32,622 nucleotides of DNA, taken from assembly GCA_009784575.1 (NCBI GenBank), contig WRBK01000022.1, positions 1-32,622 of the forward strand, in the 5' to 3' direction. The notes under the pieces are model-generated. The model was given only the letters and a program-made list of their open reading frames with translations. It was not told the origin of the DNA and ran no database searches. The translations under genes and the position numbers were made by a program. This DNA is from Defluviitaleaceae bacterium (lineage in GTDB: Bacteria > Bacillota > Clostridia > Lachnospirales > WRAX01). Numbering within the stretch: position 1 is the first letter of the stretch; each line of letters starts with the position of its first letter. Below are positions 16,703 through 25,021 of the stretch, in pieces.

Positions 16703-16744
16703 TAGTATAGTTTGCTTTGCATTTTTAGTATAGTATACTTTGCA
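16703..16744. promoter_or_regulatory. Direct-repeat operator at the XRE promoter
   Basis: TAGTATAGTTTGCTTTGCA (16703-16721) and TAGTATAGTATACTTTGCA (16726-16744) match at 17 of 19 positions and are offset by 23 bp, about two helical turns. One covers the -10, the other the start of the transcript. A likely binding site for the regulator encoded just downstream. Confidence 0.6.
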
Positions 16745-16755
16745 GTAAATGTCAA
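16727..16755 (-). promoter_or_regulatory. Strong sigma-A promoter of the XRE/membrane operon
   Basis: Minus-strand TTGACA (16750-16755), a 17-bp spacer and TATACT (16727-16732). Confidence 0.82.
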
Positions 16756-16765
16756 GCACATTTTG

Positions 16766-16804
16766 CAAAAAATTAATACCGCCATCTAAATTAATGAATG
16801 GCGG
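16766..16804 (-). terminator. Terminator after the flavodoxin-like gene
   Basis: Stem CCGCCAT/ATGGCGG (16779-16785 with 16798-16804) with a 12-nt loop. On the minus strand it is followed by TATTAATTTTTT. It lies 8 bp after the stop codon of the reductase gene. Confidence 0.7.
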
Positions 16805-16812
16805 CATTTTAT

Positions 16813-17511
16813 TCAAAATGGTCTTTTCTTAAAATATCCCTTCTCTTTCCATAGTTCATAGGGATGGTTTCCCTCGCCCACAAATCTTTTCAAAATAAAT
16901 TTTGAAATGCGATAAAAGAATATAGTCGAAAGATACGGCGGCTTCTTTTTGGCATAATAAAATTTTTGGGCAGACTTGCGAAGTGATTTCTCGTATTTTG
17001 TTTGTCTTGTCGCCCTCATTTTATCCCACTTATTTGTGTACATGCGAAGCCCAAGGGAATATACACGGTTTATGCCCCAATGTTTGAGGGTCTTGTTGAT
17101 TGGCTTTATTGTAGCCGTTGAGCCTGCGCCAGTTGTAATGATAAAGGCTTTTTTGTTAAAAATTTCTTCTCTTGGTGACACATTGAGCATCAAAAAATCC
17201 ATATGGTCAAAAAGATTTTTCATAGATGCTGGCATAGAGCAAGCCCCATAGTGAGGCGTGGCAAAAACCAAGGCATCGGCATTAATAATGGCATCAAAAA
17301 TCGGGGTAACATGCCTAGTATTGGGGCATTTCTCGCGCATGCCTCCAAGGCATAGCTGACAACCTATGCAAAAATCAGGCAAATCTTTTGGCAGAAAAAA
17401 CTCTGCAATTTCTGCATCCCCATATTTTGATAGCTCGTCCATAAAAATTTTCGTTGCAAGGTATGTATTTCCTTTTCTAGGGCTACCATGAAAAACTACA
17501 ATTTTCATCAT
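16813..17511 (-). CDS. Flavodoxin-like NAD(P)H-dependent FMN reductase
   Basis: The 232-residue protein has the flavodoxin-fold phosphate loop GSPRKGNTY at about residues 9-17, which binds FMN. It has a CIGCQLC segment at about 49-55 with a further Cys in EKCP, the ATPHYGACSMPA strand-loop (about 85-96) and the TTGAGS loop near 136. This is the family of multimeric FMN-dependent oxidoreductases, often with quinones or nitro compounds as substrates. The extra Cys segment is common in clostridial members and may bind an iron-sulfur cluster. The ATG at 17511 overlaps the stop of the M42 peptidase gene (ATGA), so the two are coupled. The C-terminal 50 residues are very basic. The substrate is unknown. 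Confidence 0.82.
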   Translation of the reverse strand: MMKIVVFHGSPRKGNTYLATKIFMDELSKYGDAEIAEFFLPKDLPDFCIGCQLCLGGMREKCPNTRHVTPIFDAIINADALVFATPHYGACSMPASMKNLFDHMDFLMLNVSPREEIFNKKAFIITTGAGSTATIKPINKTLKHWGINRVYSLGLRMYTNKWDKMRATRQTKYEKSLRKSAQKFYYAKKKPPYLSTIFFYRISKFILKRFVGEGNHPYELWKEKGYFKKRPF

Positions 17512-18539
17512 TGCGTGAGGTATAGATGTAGTAGCTTCCATGTGTTTTCTGCTGCTTTCATATGGCTACGCTCCATACCATGGCTGGCTGCAACACCAGG
17601 TCCTATCAGAGCACCCTTAAAATCATGCCCAGCATAGCGAGCCGCCGAAACATCAGAGCCATAGCGCGGATAAATATCTACGGCAAAACCAAGTCCTGCA
17701 TCCTTTGCTAATTTAATAAGCCGTGTGGTCAACTCGTAATCGTATGGTCCGCTGGAATCTTTAGCACATATGGATACATCATATTCTGTGCAAGATAGGT
17801 CATCACCAATACAGCCCATATCCAAAGCCACAAATTCATCTACAGGTTGCGGAAGATGGCATAAGCCATGCCCCACCTCTTCATATGTGGAGAAAATTGA
17901 TAATATATTGTGCGCAGGCATGATATTATTATCTTTAAAATATTTTAGCATGCTAAGGATGATGGCAACCGACATTTTATCATCCAAAAAACGGCTTTTT
18001 ATGAAACCATTCTCTGTAATCTCAGTTTTTGGTGCATAGCAAATAAAATCCCCTGGCAAAATTCCCAATTTCTTCACATCATTATCATTGCTAACGATTT
18101 CATCAAGCTTAACATGCATACCCTTATCATTTCTGGCAGCACTGCCAGCATCATCATACACATGAGATGACGGCGAATTGGACAAAATAGTACCTGTATA
18201 TGGTTTTTCGCTCCATCTGGTGTATATTTTACAATATTCGCCATCTAGCGTAGGCAAAATTGCGCCGCCAACCTGCGAAAAGCTTAATGTGCCATTACCT
18301 CTATAGCCGCGCACTACAAGACCAAGTGTGTCCAAATGGGCGGAGATGCCGATGGTTTTGTCGCTTTTGCCAGCCACATTTATAACCAAGTTGCCCTTTT
18401 TGGTGACATAATTTTCATAGCCTAGTTTATCAACGTAAGTCTTTAGCTTTGCTACTGCCGCCGCTGTATAGCCAGATGGGCTGTCAACAGCCAAAATCTC
18501 GCATAATGTTTGTTTGAAATAGTCTACGGGGAAATTCAT
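17508..18539 (-). CDS. M42-family metallo-aminopeptidase
   Basis: The 343-residue length is usual for M42 enzymes (FrvX, glutamyl aminopeptidase, TET-like). The two-metal site is visible: His68 and Asp70 in AHLD, Asp186 or 187 in FLDDK, Glu220/221 in TYEEVG, Asp240 in ALDMG and His320 in SHGMERSH. These cytosolic enzymes form dodecamers and trim N-terminal residues from short peptides. AAAGGAGGTCG precedes the ATG at good spacing. A TTGACC-N17-TATAGT promoter lies upstream. It overlaps the next gene by 4 bp. Confidence 0.9.
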   Translation of the reverse strand: MNFPVDYFKQTLCEILAVDSPSGYTAAAVAKLKTYVDKLGYENYVTKKGNLVINVAGKSDKTIGISAHLDTLGLVVRGYRGNGTLSFSQVGGAILPTLDGEYCKIYTRWSEKPYTGTILSNSPSSHVYDDAGSAARNDKGMHVKLDEIVSNDNDVKKLGILPGDFICYAPKTEITENGFIKSRFLDDKMSVAIILSMLKYFKDNNIMPAHNILSIFSTYEEVGHGLCHLPQPVDEFVALDMGCIGDDLSCTEYDVSICAKDSSGPYDYELTTRLIKLAKDAGLGFAVDIYPRYGSDVSAARYAGHDFKGALIGPGVAASHGMERSHMKAAENTWKLLHLYLTQ

Positions 18540-18568
18540 AATTTTCGACCTCCTTTAATGGTAGTTTC

Positions 18569-18597
18569 ACTATACCATGCAGGGGATTCTGGGTCAA
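18569..18597 (-). promoter_or_regulatory. Sigma-A promoter of the M42 peptidase gene
   Basis: Minus-strand TTGACC (18592-18597), a 17-bp spacer and TATAGT (18569-18574), 30 bp before the ATG. The -35 lies within a palindromic repeat. Confidence 0.6.
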
Positions 18598-18606
18598 GCC
18601 CAGAAT
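18586..18606. repeat. Short intergenic palindrome
   Basis: ATTCTGGG-TCAAG-CCCAGAAT is a perfect 8-bp stem with a 5-nt loop. From memory, palindromes of the type GGGTCAAGCCC flanked by GAATGACA occur as dispersed intergenic repeats in several bacterial genomes. Only one copy is in this window. Confidence 0.5.
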
Positions 18607-18657
18607 GACAGCAGAAGAACATTTAAATGACATTTCGGTGTCAAATCCTACCATCTA

Positions 18658-18687
18658 TTGACATAACAAGCTATACAATGTTATAAT
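18658..18687 (+). promoter_or_regulatory. Strong sigma-A promoter of the SLH surface protein
   Basis: TTGACA (18658-18663), an 18-bp spacer and TATAAT (18682-18687), both perfect. A short leader leads to CAGGAGGT and the ATG at 18725. Confidence 0.85.
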
Positions 18688-18724
18688 TTTGGCATTAAAA
18701 TTATTACACAGGAGGTAATTATCA

Positions 18725-20971
18725 ATGAAAGGTAAGTTTAGAAAAATAAAAGCCTTGGTGGCTGGTCTGCTCGCTGCAGTTATGGTTGTGGGCGGGATGA
18801 CTTTTTCACCGTTACATGTTTCTGCAGAAGATAACAGCCTAGAGTCATTGGGTCAGCCAACTATCTCAATAGATGTAGATTCACTCATTTGGGATGCTCG
18901 AATATTTGATGCGACCTTTAGCGGGACATATCGTGTTATCTTTTTAGCAAATAATGTACAATTTCATACAATCGAAAACCAACTAACGGGTTCATTGAAC
19001 TTACGAAGCCATCTTGGTCCTCATTTTGCTATTGGCGAAAATAGATTATCCGTTAGGGTCGAGGTTATATCTGGCGGCACTGCTGGCTTCGAGCGCGTTA
19101 GCCCAACTAGCACTTCTGTAGGTTGGACACCTCCTGCGCTACCAGCTAATCAGCTTGCTTCGCCAACTGGTCTTAATATAGACCCAAACAATGTGCTTAG
19201 ATGGACAGCCACTGACAACAGAGCTACAAGCTACAGAATCTATGCTGGCACAAGGCATATCGAAAATGTTACTACGAATTTCTGGCAAATCGATATGAGT
19301 ATGTTTAGCGAAAATGAAGGCCAGACCTTACAACTTACTGTAGTTGCAGAGGCCGCAGGTCTTACCCGTTCTGATGCATCTGCGGCACTTCCTTGGACTG
19401 TTGGCAATGCTAGTCTGCCAACACCACAAATCAGCGTTAATGCGGCAGGTTTGCTAACATGGACGGTACACGGTGCGCAAAACGTTCGTGTGTATCGCAA
19501 TGGCACAGCCTTAACACCTATTTTGTCAAATGTCACACAGGTAGATTTAACAGAGTTTAACCTTCCTGCTGGCTCACAAAACATCCAGATAAGATTTTTG
19601 GCGGCAAATGGCAACAATGCCTCTAACCTAAGCAACACAGCTTCCGTAAACCTTACGGGTCAGTTAGCGGTGCCAACAAATGTAGCTATATCTGGCGGCA
19701 CGCTAACATGGACGGCTGTGCCAAATGCAACAGGCTATAGGGTATATGTTGGCGGAACTGCCCGCACAACGCAAAACATCACAGGTCTTAGCTTTAACCT
19801 AACAACCCTGAACCTAGCGGCTGGCGAGCATAATGTTCAGGTGCGTGCGCTAGGAAATGGTACTACTACACAAAACTCTGCCCTTAGCACAGCTGTTACT
19901 TTTGTTCCTGGTGCTTTGGATACGCCTACCGCCCTTAACATAACAGGTGCTACGCTATCTTGGGCGGCAGTAGCGGGTGCTGTGGGCTACAGAATCTACA
20001 TTGATGGCACAGCCCGCACCACAAATCAAACTATCACAGCTACAAACTTTAATTTGGCAAGCCTTAATTTGCCATTAGGCACATATGATGTACAGGTTCG
20101 TGCGCTTGGCAATGGCTCTACTACACATAATAGCGGACTTAGTGCGGTTTTGCGATTTGAGATGCAGACTATGGATTTGCCTGTTCCTACAAATGTTCGC
20201 TTAGAAGGCACTGTTCTGCAATGGAATGCAGTGCAAGGCACTAGGGGTTATGTTGTTTATGTAGATGGGGAGGTAGCATCTGCGTCTACCATGGCTACCC
20301 ATTTTGCTCTTGGCTCATTAGTTCTTGAATCAGGTAGCCGCATTGTTCAGGTGCGTGCTTTGGGTGATGGCGAGACTACATTTGATTCCGTTCTTAGCCA
20401 ACCTGTTGTATTTGTGGTAGCTGCTCAACAACCACCTCAACAACTCAACCCTAACGACCTACCTTCAGGCTGGGCGCATCCTTTGATTCTTGATGCTATG
20501 GGTCATGGTCTTGTGCCAAATCATTTATTATCTTCATTTACACAAGCGACCACGCGCGCAGAATTTGCGGCTTTAGCTACAGCTCTTTACGAAACCGTTA
20601 TGGGCTATGAAATCGTAGGTCGTCGTCAATTTGCTGATACAAATGATGTAAATGTACAGAAAATGGGCTACATCGGTGTTGTTTTAGGTATTGATGACCA
20701 TAACTTTGCTCCAAACAATCCGCTAACACGCGAACAGGCCGCAACAATGCTTGCGCGCCTAGCAGGTGCTGTAAATCAGCCTTTGCCTGCTGTGGCGGCA
20801 GCGTTTAATGATAATTCCACTATAGCTCCTTGGGCTATAGTTCAGGTTGGTCAAATGCAGGGCGCAGGCATCATGCAAGGTATGGATGCTGGTAATTTTG
20901 TGCCACAAGGGACATACACAAGAGAGATGAGCATAGTTACAATCTTGCGTTTGTTTAATATCATGAATTAA
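18725..20971 (+). CDS. Secreted surface protein with Fn3-like repeats and three SLH motifs
   Basis: The 748-residue protein has a signal peptide ending near VSAE (residue 35). Five or six beta-sandwich units of 80-90 residues follow (patterns such as ATGYRVYVGGTARTT and NVQVRALGNG). The C-terminal part has three SLH motifs: TTRAEFAALATAL, LTREQAATMLARLA and YTREMSIVTILRLF. SLH motifs bind pyruvylated secondary cell-wall polymers, so the protein is held on the cell surface. It could be an S-layer subunit or an adhesin. It is the intact paralogue of the broken gene at 9090-10639. A strong promoter and CAGGAGG predict high expression. Confidence 0.88.
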   Translation: MKGKFRKIKALVAGLLAAVMVVGGMTFSPLHVSAEDNSLESLGQPTISIDVDSLIWDARIFDATFSGTYRVIFLANNVQFHTIENQLTGSLNLRSHLGPHFAIGENRLSVRVEVISGGTAGFERVSPTSTSVGWTPPALPANQLASPTGLNIDPNNVLRWTATDNRATSYRIYAGTRHIENVTTNFWQIDMSMFSENEGQTLQLTVVAEAAGLTRSDASAALPWTVGNASLPTPQISVNAAGLLTWTVHGAQNVRVYRNGTALTPILSNVTQVDLTEFNLPAGSQNIQIRFLAANGNNASNLSNTASVNLTGQLAVPTNVAISGGTLTWTAVPNATGYRVYVGGTARTTQNITGLSFNLTTLNLAAGEHNVQVRALGNGTTTQNSALSTAVTFVPGALDTPTALNITGATLSWAAVAGAVGYRIYIDGTARTTNQTITATNFNLASLNLPLGTYDVQVRALGNGSTTHNSGLSAVLRFEMQTMDLPVPTNVRLEGTVLQWNAVQGTRGYVVYVDGEVASASTMATHFALGSLVLESGSRIVQVRALGDGETTFDSVLSQPVVFVVAAQQPPQQLNPNDLPSGWAHPLILDAMGHGLVPNHLLSSFTQATTRAEFAALATALYETVMGYEIVGRRQFADTNDVNVQKMGYIGVVLGIDDHNFAPNNPLTREQAATMLARLAGAVNQPLPAVAAAFNDNSTIAPWAIVQVGQMQGAGIMQGMDAGNFVPQGTYTREMSIVTILRLFNIMN
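19664..20425 (+). repeat. Three in-gene repeats of about 250-260 bp
   Basis: Units begin at 19664, 19916 and 20177, each with the pattern PTxxx..L.W.AV...GYRVY, then VQVRALGxG near the end. The first two are the most alike, including TARTT and long matching stretches. This points to duplication inside the gene and offers sites for unit loss or gain. Confidence 0.7.
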
Positions 20972-21001
20972 TTTTACCAAAATTCGATATGTAATAGCAT
21001 G

Positions 21002-21039
21002 AAATCGCCGTTTCTCTAAGATAGGAGAGGCGGCGATTT
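21002..21039 (+). terminator. Hairpin after the SLH surface protein
   Basis: Stem AAATCGCCG/CGGCGATTT (9 bp) with an inner CTCT/AGAG pairing. The T-run after it is weak, so termination may be partial. Confidence 0.6.
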
Positions 21040-21152
21040 ATGCGTTGATTATTGTTTCTCAAAAAAATATTGATATGTTTGTTAATGAAAAATGACTTGA
21101 TACGTATACCATGTTGTAAGACTTACAAAGAAATATATGGGAAGGAGGCATT

Positions 21153-21707
21153 ATGGTTGAGACTATAGGCAGAAAAATGGTAAATATCACAGCTAAAATG
21201 GATTGCTCGCTGGAGCTAATGTACCACCAATATCATAAAAGCGTGTACAACTATATCGCCTTTCGTATCAATAACCATCATGATGCTGAAGAGCTAGCGA
21301 GCGATGTTTTCGTCAAGGCTATTCAAGGATGGAAAAGTTATAACCAAAACTTTCCTTTGGAAGGTTGGCTTATTGGTATAGCTAAAAATGTGGTCACGGA
21401 TTATCTGCGAAAAACAATGCGAAGAAAAATTCTTCCGTTTGAAGATATTGTAGAGCTAGTGTCTGCTGAAAAACAACCAGAGGAAGTTGTGGTTATTAAC
21501 GAAGAGAGCAAGAAGCTGATGTCCGCTATGGTAATACTAAGGGACAAAGAGCGGCAAATTTTATCCATGAAATTTGCTACCGAGCTAAAGCATAGCGAAA
21601 TTGCCGAAATACTGAATATCAGCGAATCACATGTGGGCGTAACCGCTCACAGGGCAATGACAAAGCTTAGGAAGTTTATGGAGGAGGAAAATGCCAATGA
21701 AAAATGA
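21153..21707 (+). CDS. ECF-type RNA polymerase sigma factor
   Basis: The 184-residue protein has sigma region 2 at about residues 22-90 (MYHQYHKSVYNYI, HHDAEELASDVFVKAI, LIGIAKNVVTDYLRK) and region 4 at about 125-175 (LRDKERQILSMKF, HSEIAEILNISESHVGVTAH). There is no region 1 or 3, as in ECF factors. GAAGGAGG precedes the ATG. The 3' end overlaps the downstream membrane protein gene by about 11 bp, the usual arrangement of a sigma factor with its anti-sigma factor. The target genes and inducing signal are unknown. Confidence 0.92.
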   Translation: MVETIGRKMVNITAKMDCSLELMYHQYHKSVYNYIAFRINNHHDAEELASDVFVKAIQGWKSYNQNFPLEGWLIGIAKNVVTDYLRKTMRRKILPFEDIVELVSAEKQPEEVVVINEESKKLMSAMVILRDKERQILSMKFATELKHSEIAEILNISESHVGVTAHRAMTKLRKFMEEENANEK

Positions 21708-22455
21708 TGACTTTTTGGCTATGTGCAAAAGCATAGACCCCTCAGCGGAAATTGACCGCGAAAAAAATCTTGCTGAAATAAAAAACAGACTATCAATTGA
21801 TGAGGAGCGAATTATTATGATGAAAAAGAGAAAGTTTAGAAAACCAGCCATTGCGGTTGCGGTGCTTATAGGTTTATTATCTCTTTCGGCTGCAACCTAT
21901 GCTGCGGTTGTTTGGCGAGATTTGGACACGAGGATTATACAGGGCGAAGAATATGTGAATAGTTTCACAGTACAAGAATCAAGTGATGGCTCTTACCAGG
22001 TGTGGGGTATGGAGATAGACCCAAACGCCACAAGCCCTATAATAGCCGAGGTAGACGGCGAGCAGATTGTGTTACTTGATACACATGACTATGATGATTT
22101 GAATACAGCTTTAGCCCGTCTTTCAGCTACAATTGGCAATGTGATGATACCCGCATACATCCCTAATGGATTTGTATTTGATAATGCAACATATCATGCC
22201 AATGTATCGTCTTTGGATATCAGATATAGTTTCGGTGAGCTAGGATTCAGAATGAGCATTATGCTTTACCCAGAAGAGTGGGGAATCCCAATGTGGTCAG
22301 GAACTTTTGAGGACATTGAGATAAATGGACTTAACGGCAGATATGGAGAAGGCATGTTGTGGCTACAAGTTGGCGATATCGCTTACACATTTGACGGTTA
22401 TCATGCTGATTTAAGCCTTGACCAGCTAATACAAATTGCAGAATCGTTGCAATAA
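21697..22455 (+). CDS. Membrane-anchored anti-sigma factor-like protein (DUF4367-like)
   Basis: The 252-residue protein has a cytosolic N-terminal 40-50 residues that would hold the sigma factor. One membrane helix follows (AIAVAVLIGLLSLSAATYAA, about residues 49-70), then an extracellular beta-rich domain ending in the pattern HADLSLDQLIQIAESL. That ending is typical of DUF4367/RsgI-like sensor domains. GGAGGAGG is 9 nt from the ATG at 21697. The ATG at 21691 is an alternative but is only 3 nt from it. It overlaps the ECF sigma gene, which supports a regulatory pair. The N-terminal part has no zinc-binding anti-sigma motif. Confidence 0.75.
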   Translation: MKNDDFLAMCKSIDPSAEIDREKNLAEIKNRLSIDEERIIMMKKRKFRKPAIAVAVLIGLLSLSAATYAAVVWRDLDTRIIQGEEYVNSFTVQESSDGSYQVWGMEIDPNATSPIIAEVDGEQIVLLDTHDYDDLNTALARLSATIGNVMIPAYIPNGFVFDNATYHANVSSLDIRYSFGELGFRMSIMLYPEEWGIPMWSGTFEDIEINGLNGRYGEGMLWLQVGDIAYTFDGYHADLSLDQLIQIAESLQ

Positions 22456-22474
22456 AGTCAATATTCATAAGATT

Positions 22475-22521
22475 ATCAATAGGCACAATCCTTGTTATGT
22501 GGATTGTGCCTATTGATTTTT
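22475..22521 (+). terminator. Strong intrinsic terminator
   Basis: A perfect 17-bp stem (22475-22491 with 22501-22517; core ATAGGCACAATCC) with a 9-nt loop, then TTTT and a T-rich stretch. It ends the sigma/anti-sigma operon. Confidence 0.93.
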
Positions 22522-22541
22522 CTGCCAGCGAATGGTACAAT
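22513..22541 (+). promoter_or_regulatory. Promoter overlapping the terminator, for the S component gene
   Basis: TTGATT (22513-22518) lies in the descending arm and T-run of the terminator, followed by a 17-bp spacer and TACAAT (22536-22541). Confidence 0.55.
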
Positions 22542-22573
22542 AATGTCTAAGAAAAATTAGGAGGAAAAATAAA

Positions 22574-23458
22574 ATGTCTAACAGCAGAACAATGAATAGA
22601 GCAATGATAAGAACAATGGCTGTAACAAGCCTGATGATAGCCATAACGATAATTATGGCGTTTACACTTCTTGGCACAATACCTTTGCCTATGGTAAGCG
22701 TAACTATAGCCTTTTTGCCAGCGATTGTTACCGTTATGCTAGAAGGTTTTGCCCCTGGTCTCACTGTAGCAACAGCCGCAGGGTTAAGCTCAATGATAAG
22801 AGCATATATCATGCCTACGGGGATACTTTTCCCCTTCATACAAAACCCTCTGGTATCAGTTTTGCCACGTATGCTAATTGCCGTAACTGTGTTTTTGGTG
22901 TTTAAAGCACTCATTGGCACAAAGTTGCCAAGGCCTATCACAATAGGTATAGCCGCCGCAGCGGGTTCTATTACAAATACTGTAGCATTTTTGGGCATGA
23001 TGTGGCTAATATACGCCGCACCTCTTCACGATGCCGTAATGTCTATCTCAGGAACACCGCATGCTTCTGTTTGGGCGTTTATGGTGTTTGTGGTCACGAC
23101 AAATGCTACAATTGAGGTTATTGTGAATACAATAATAGCAACATTGGTAGTTACAGCCCTAATGAAGGCTAGATTTTCGGCAAAAATAATCGTGCCAAAA
23201 CGAGATGATGATGGAAAAAGCGTTGGCAATAAGGTAATTTGGGGAACAATTCTTACAAATGGTATGATATTAACAATCGGCGGCTTGGTCTTTATGGTTA
23301 TGGCATTATATTTTCATCTATCAGCCGACTATCAGAACATTATGCATTTAGGGAATATACCTTTTGTTACTTATATAGCAGCGATAGGAGCAATTTTGCT
23401 TATTGCTGGTATTATTTGTGTATTTGTGCATTTTAATAGGAAAAGAAAAACGACATAA
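22574..23458 (+). CDS. ECF transporter S component (substrate-binding membrane protein)
   Basis: The 294-residue protein is highly hydrophobic, with six or more helices. It has features of the energy-coupling-factor S-component superfamily: small-residue-rich first helix, PLPMVSVTIAFLPAI, EGFAPGLTVATAAGLSSMIR and the repeated TNTVAF/TNATIEV helices. S components capture a vitamin or metal precursor and share a common energising module (EcfA, EcfA', EcfT), which is not in the window. The C-terminal extension with an extra helix and basic tail (NRKRK) is longer than in most S components. AGGAGG precedes the ATG. The substrate cannot be named. Glycyl-tRNA synthetase begins 20 bp downstream. Confidence 0.75.
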   Translation: MSNSRTMNRAMIRTMAVTSLMIAITIIMAFTLLGTIPLPMVSVTIAFLPAIVTVMLEGFAPGLTVATAAGLSSMIRAYIMPTGILFPFIQNPLVSVLPRMLIAVTVFLVFKALIGTKLPRPITIGIAAAAGSITNTVAFLGMMWLIYAAPLHDAVMSISGTPHASVWAFMVFVVTTNATIEVIVNTIIATLVVTALMKARFSAKIIVPKRDDDGKSVGNKVIWGTILTNGMILTIGGLVFMVMALYFHLSADYQNIMHLGNIPFVTYIAAIGAILLIAGIICVFVHFNRKRKTT

Positions 23459-23478
23459 TATTAACGAGGTGACTTTTT

Positions 23479-24858
23479 ATGGAAAAAACAATGGAAAAAA
23501 TAGTAGCGTTAGCAAAAAGCCGCGGTTTTATCTTCCCTGGCAGCGAAATATATGGTGGTCTTGCCAATACATGGGACTATGGCCCGCTTGGTGTAGAGCT
23601 TAAAAACAATGTAAAAGCCGCATGGTGGAAAAAATTTGTGCAGGAACATCCGCTTAATGTGGGGCTGGATAGTTCTATTTTGATGAACCCTTCTGTGTGG
23701 GTGGCATCTGGTCATGTGGGCGGTTTTTCTGACCCGCTTATGGACTGCCGCGAGTGCAAGGAACGCTTTCGCGCTGATAAGCTGATAGAAGACTACATGG
23801 CAGCAAATGGCATTAATGAAACCTGTGACGGCTGGAGTCGCGAGCAAATGAAAGAATATGTGGATGAAAAGAAAATCCCTTGCAAATGCGGCAAGCATAA
23901 TTTTACAGATATACGCGAGTTTAACCTTATGTTTAAGACCCATGCGGGCGTAACTGATGATAGCAAAAATATTGTCTATATGCGCCCAGAAACAGCGCAG
24001 GGCATTTTTGTAAACTTCAAGAATGTTCAGCGTACGACACGTAAAAAAGTGCCTTTTGGCATAGCTCAAATTGGCAAATCTTTCCGTAATGAGATAACCC
24101 CTGGCAACTTTACCTTCCGCACCCGCGAATTTGAGCAGATGGAGCTTGAGTTTTTCTGCGCACCAGATACGGATAGTGAATGGTTTGATTATTGGAAACA
24201 GTTTTGCATAGATTGGCTACTTGGTCTTGGTATAGCAAAGGAAAATGTGCGTTGGCGCGACCATGGCGAAGATGAGCTTTCGCATTATTCTAAAGCCACC
24301 ACAGACATTGAGGTTATGTTCCCATTTGGCTGGGGCGAGCTATGGGGCATTGCAAACCGCACAGACTTTGACCTAAAAGCCCATCAGGAGCATAGCAATG
24401 AAGACATGCAATACTTTGACCAAGAAAGTGGCGAAAAATTCGTGCCTTATGTTATCGAGCCTTCGCTTGGCTGTGACAGGCTTGCGCTTGCTTTTATATG
24501 TGATGCTTATCATGAAGAGGTCTTGGATGAAAAAGATGCGCGTGTAGTGCTAAAATTACATCATGCCATAGCCCCTATCAAAGCCGCTATCCTGCCGCTA
24601 TCGAAAAAACTAGCAGAGCCAGCAACCAAAATATACCAAGACCTTTGCAAGGACTTTGTATGCGATTATGACGATGCGGGTTCTATTGGCAAACGCTATC
24701 GCCGTTATGACGAAATAGGTACGCCTTTTTGTATTACCTATGACTTTGAATCCGAAGAGGATGGCGCGGTTACCGTGCGTTTCCGCGACAGCATGGAGCA
24801 AGAGCGCGTTAAAATAGCTGACTTAAAGCAATTTTTGGCAGAGAAGTTGGCGTATTAG
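23479..24858 (+). CDS. glyQS: Glycyl-tRNA synthetase (alpha2 type)
   Basis: This 459-residue protein is the dimeric single-chain form that joins glycine to tRNA-Gly in the cytosol. The class II core is complete: [20 protein letters not shown] near the N terminus, [10 protein letters not shown], motif 2 ([20 protein letters not shown]), and motif 3 near the end of the catalytic domain ([15 protein letters not shown]). A C-terminal anticodon-binding domain runs from about residue 355. The start follows GAGGTGAC; ATG codon 4 is an alternative. No T-box leader is seen in the 20-bp gap, so it seems to be read from the S-component promoter. Confidence 0.95.
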   Translation: MEKTMEKIVALAKSRGFIFPGSEIYGGLANTWDYGPLGVELKNNVKAAWWKKFVQEHPLNVGLDSSILMNPSVWVASGHVGGFSDPLMDCRECKERFRADKLIEDYMAANGINETCDGWSREQMKEYVDEKKIPCKCGKHNFTDIREFNLMFKTHAGVTDDSKNIVYMRPETAQGIFVNFKNVQRTTRKKVPFGIAQIGKSFRNEITPGNFTFRTREFEQMELEFFCAPDTDSEWFDYWKQFCIDWLLGLGIAKENVRWRDHGEDELSHYSKATTDIEVMFPFGWGELWGIANRTDFDLKAHQEHSNEDMQYFDQESGEKFVPYVIEPSLGCDRLALAFICDAYHEEVLDEKDARVVLKLHHAIAPIKAAILPLSKKLAEPATKIYQDLCKDFVCDYDDAGSIGKRYRRYDEIGTPFCITYDFESEEDGAVTVRFRDSMEQERVKIADLKQFLAEKLAY

Positions 24859-24862
24859 GAGT

Positions 24863-25021
24863 TATAATGACCGATGCAGCAGATTTAAAGCTTGTGCGTA
24901 TGAAGCGGATTTGGATATATGCGTAGTAAGCTAAAGAGCTAACATTACGCCAAAAGGCAGTTATGTATTTAAGAGCATGCACAAAGAGGGCGTGACATTG
25001 TGGCAACGTACTGGGAAATAA
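24863..25021 (+). pseudogene. Remnant of a minimal nucleotidyltransferase (MNT antitoxin)
   Basis: One frame encodes AYEADLDICVVS, which resembles the metal-binding strand of MNT proteins (normally GSYARGEA..SDLDI.VV). After an in-frame TAA (24932-24934) it continues as GSYVFKSMHKEGVTLWQR, which resembles the usual MNT C terminus (SFVREI..EG..LYER). The N-terminal helix, the full GS motif and the middle of the domain are missing, so an internal deletion is inferred. It overlaps the start of the HEPN remnant by about 22 bp, as in living MNT-HEPN operons. Short sequence, so moderate confidence. Confidence 0.5.
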
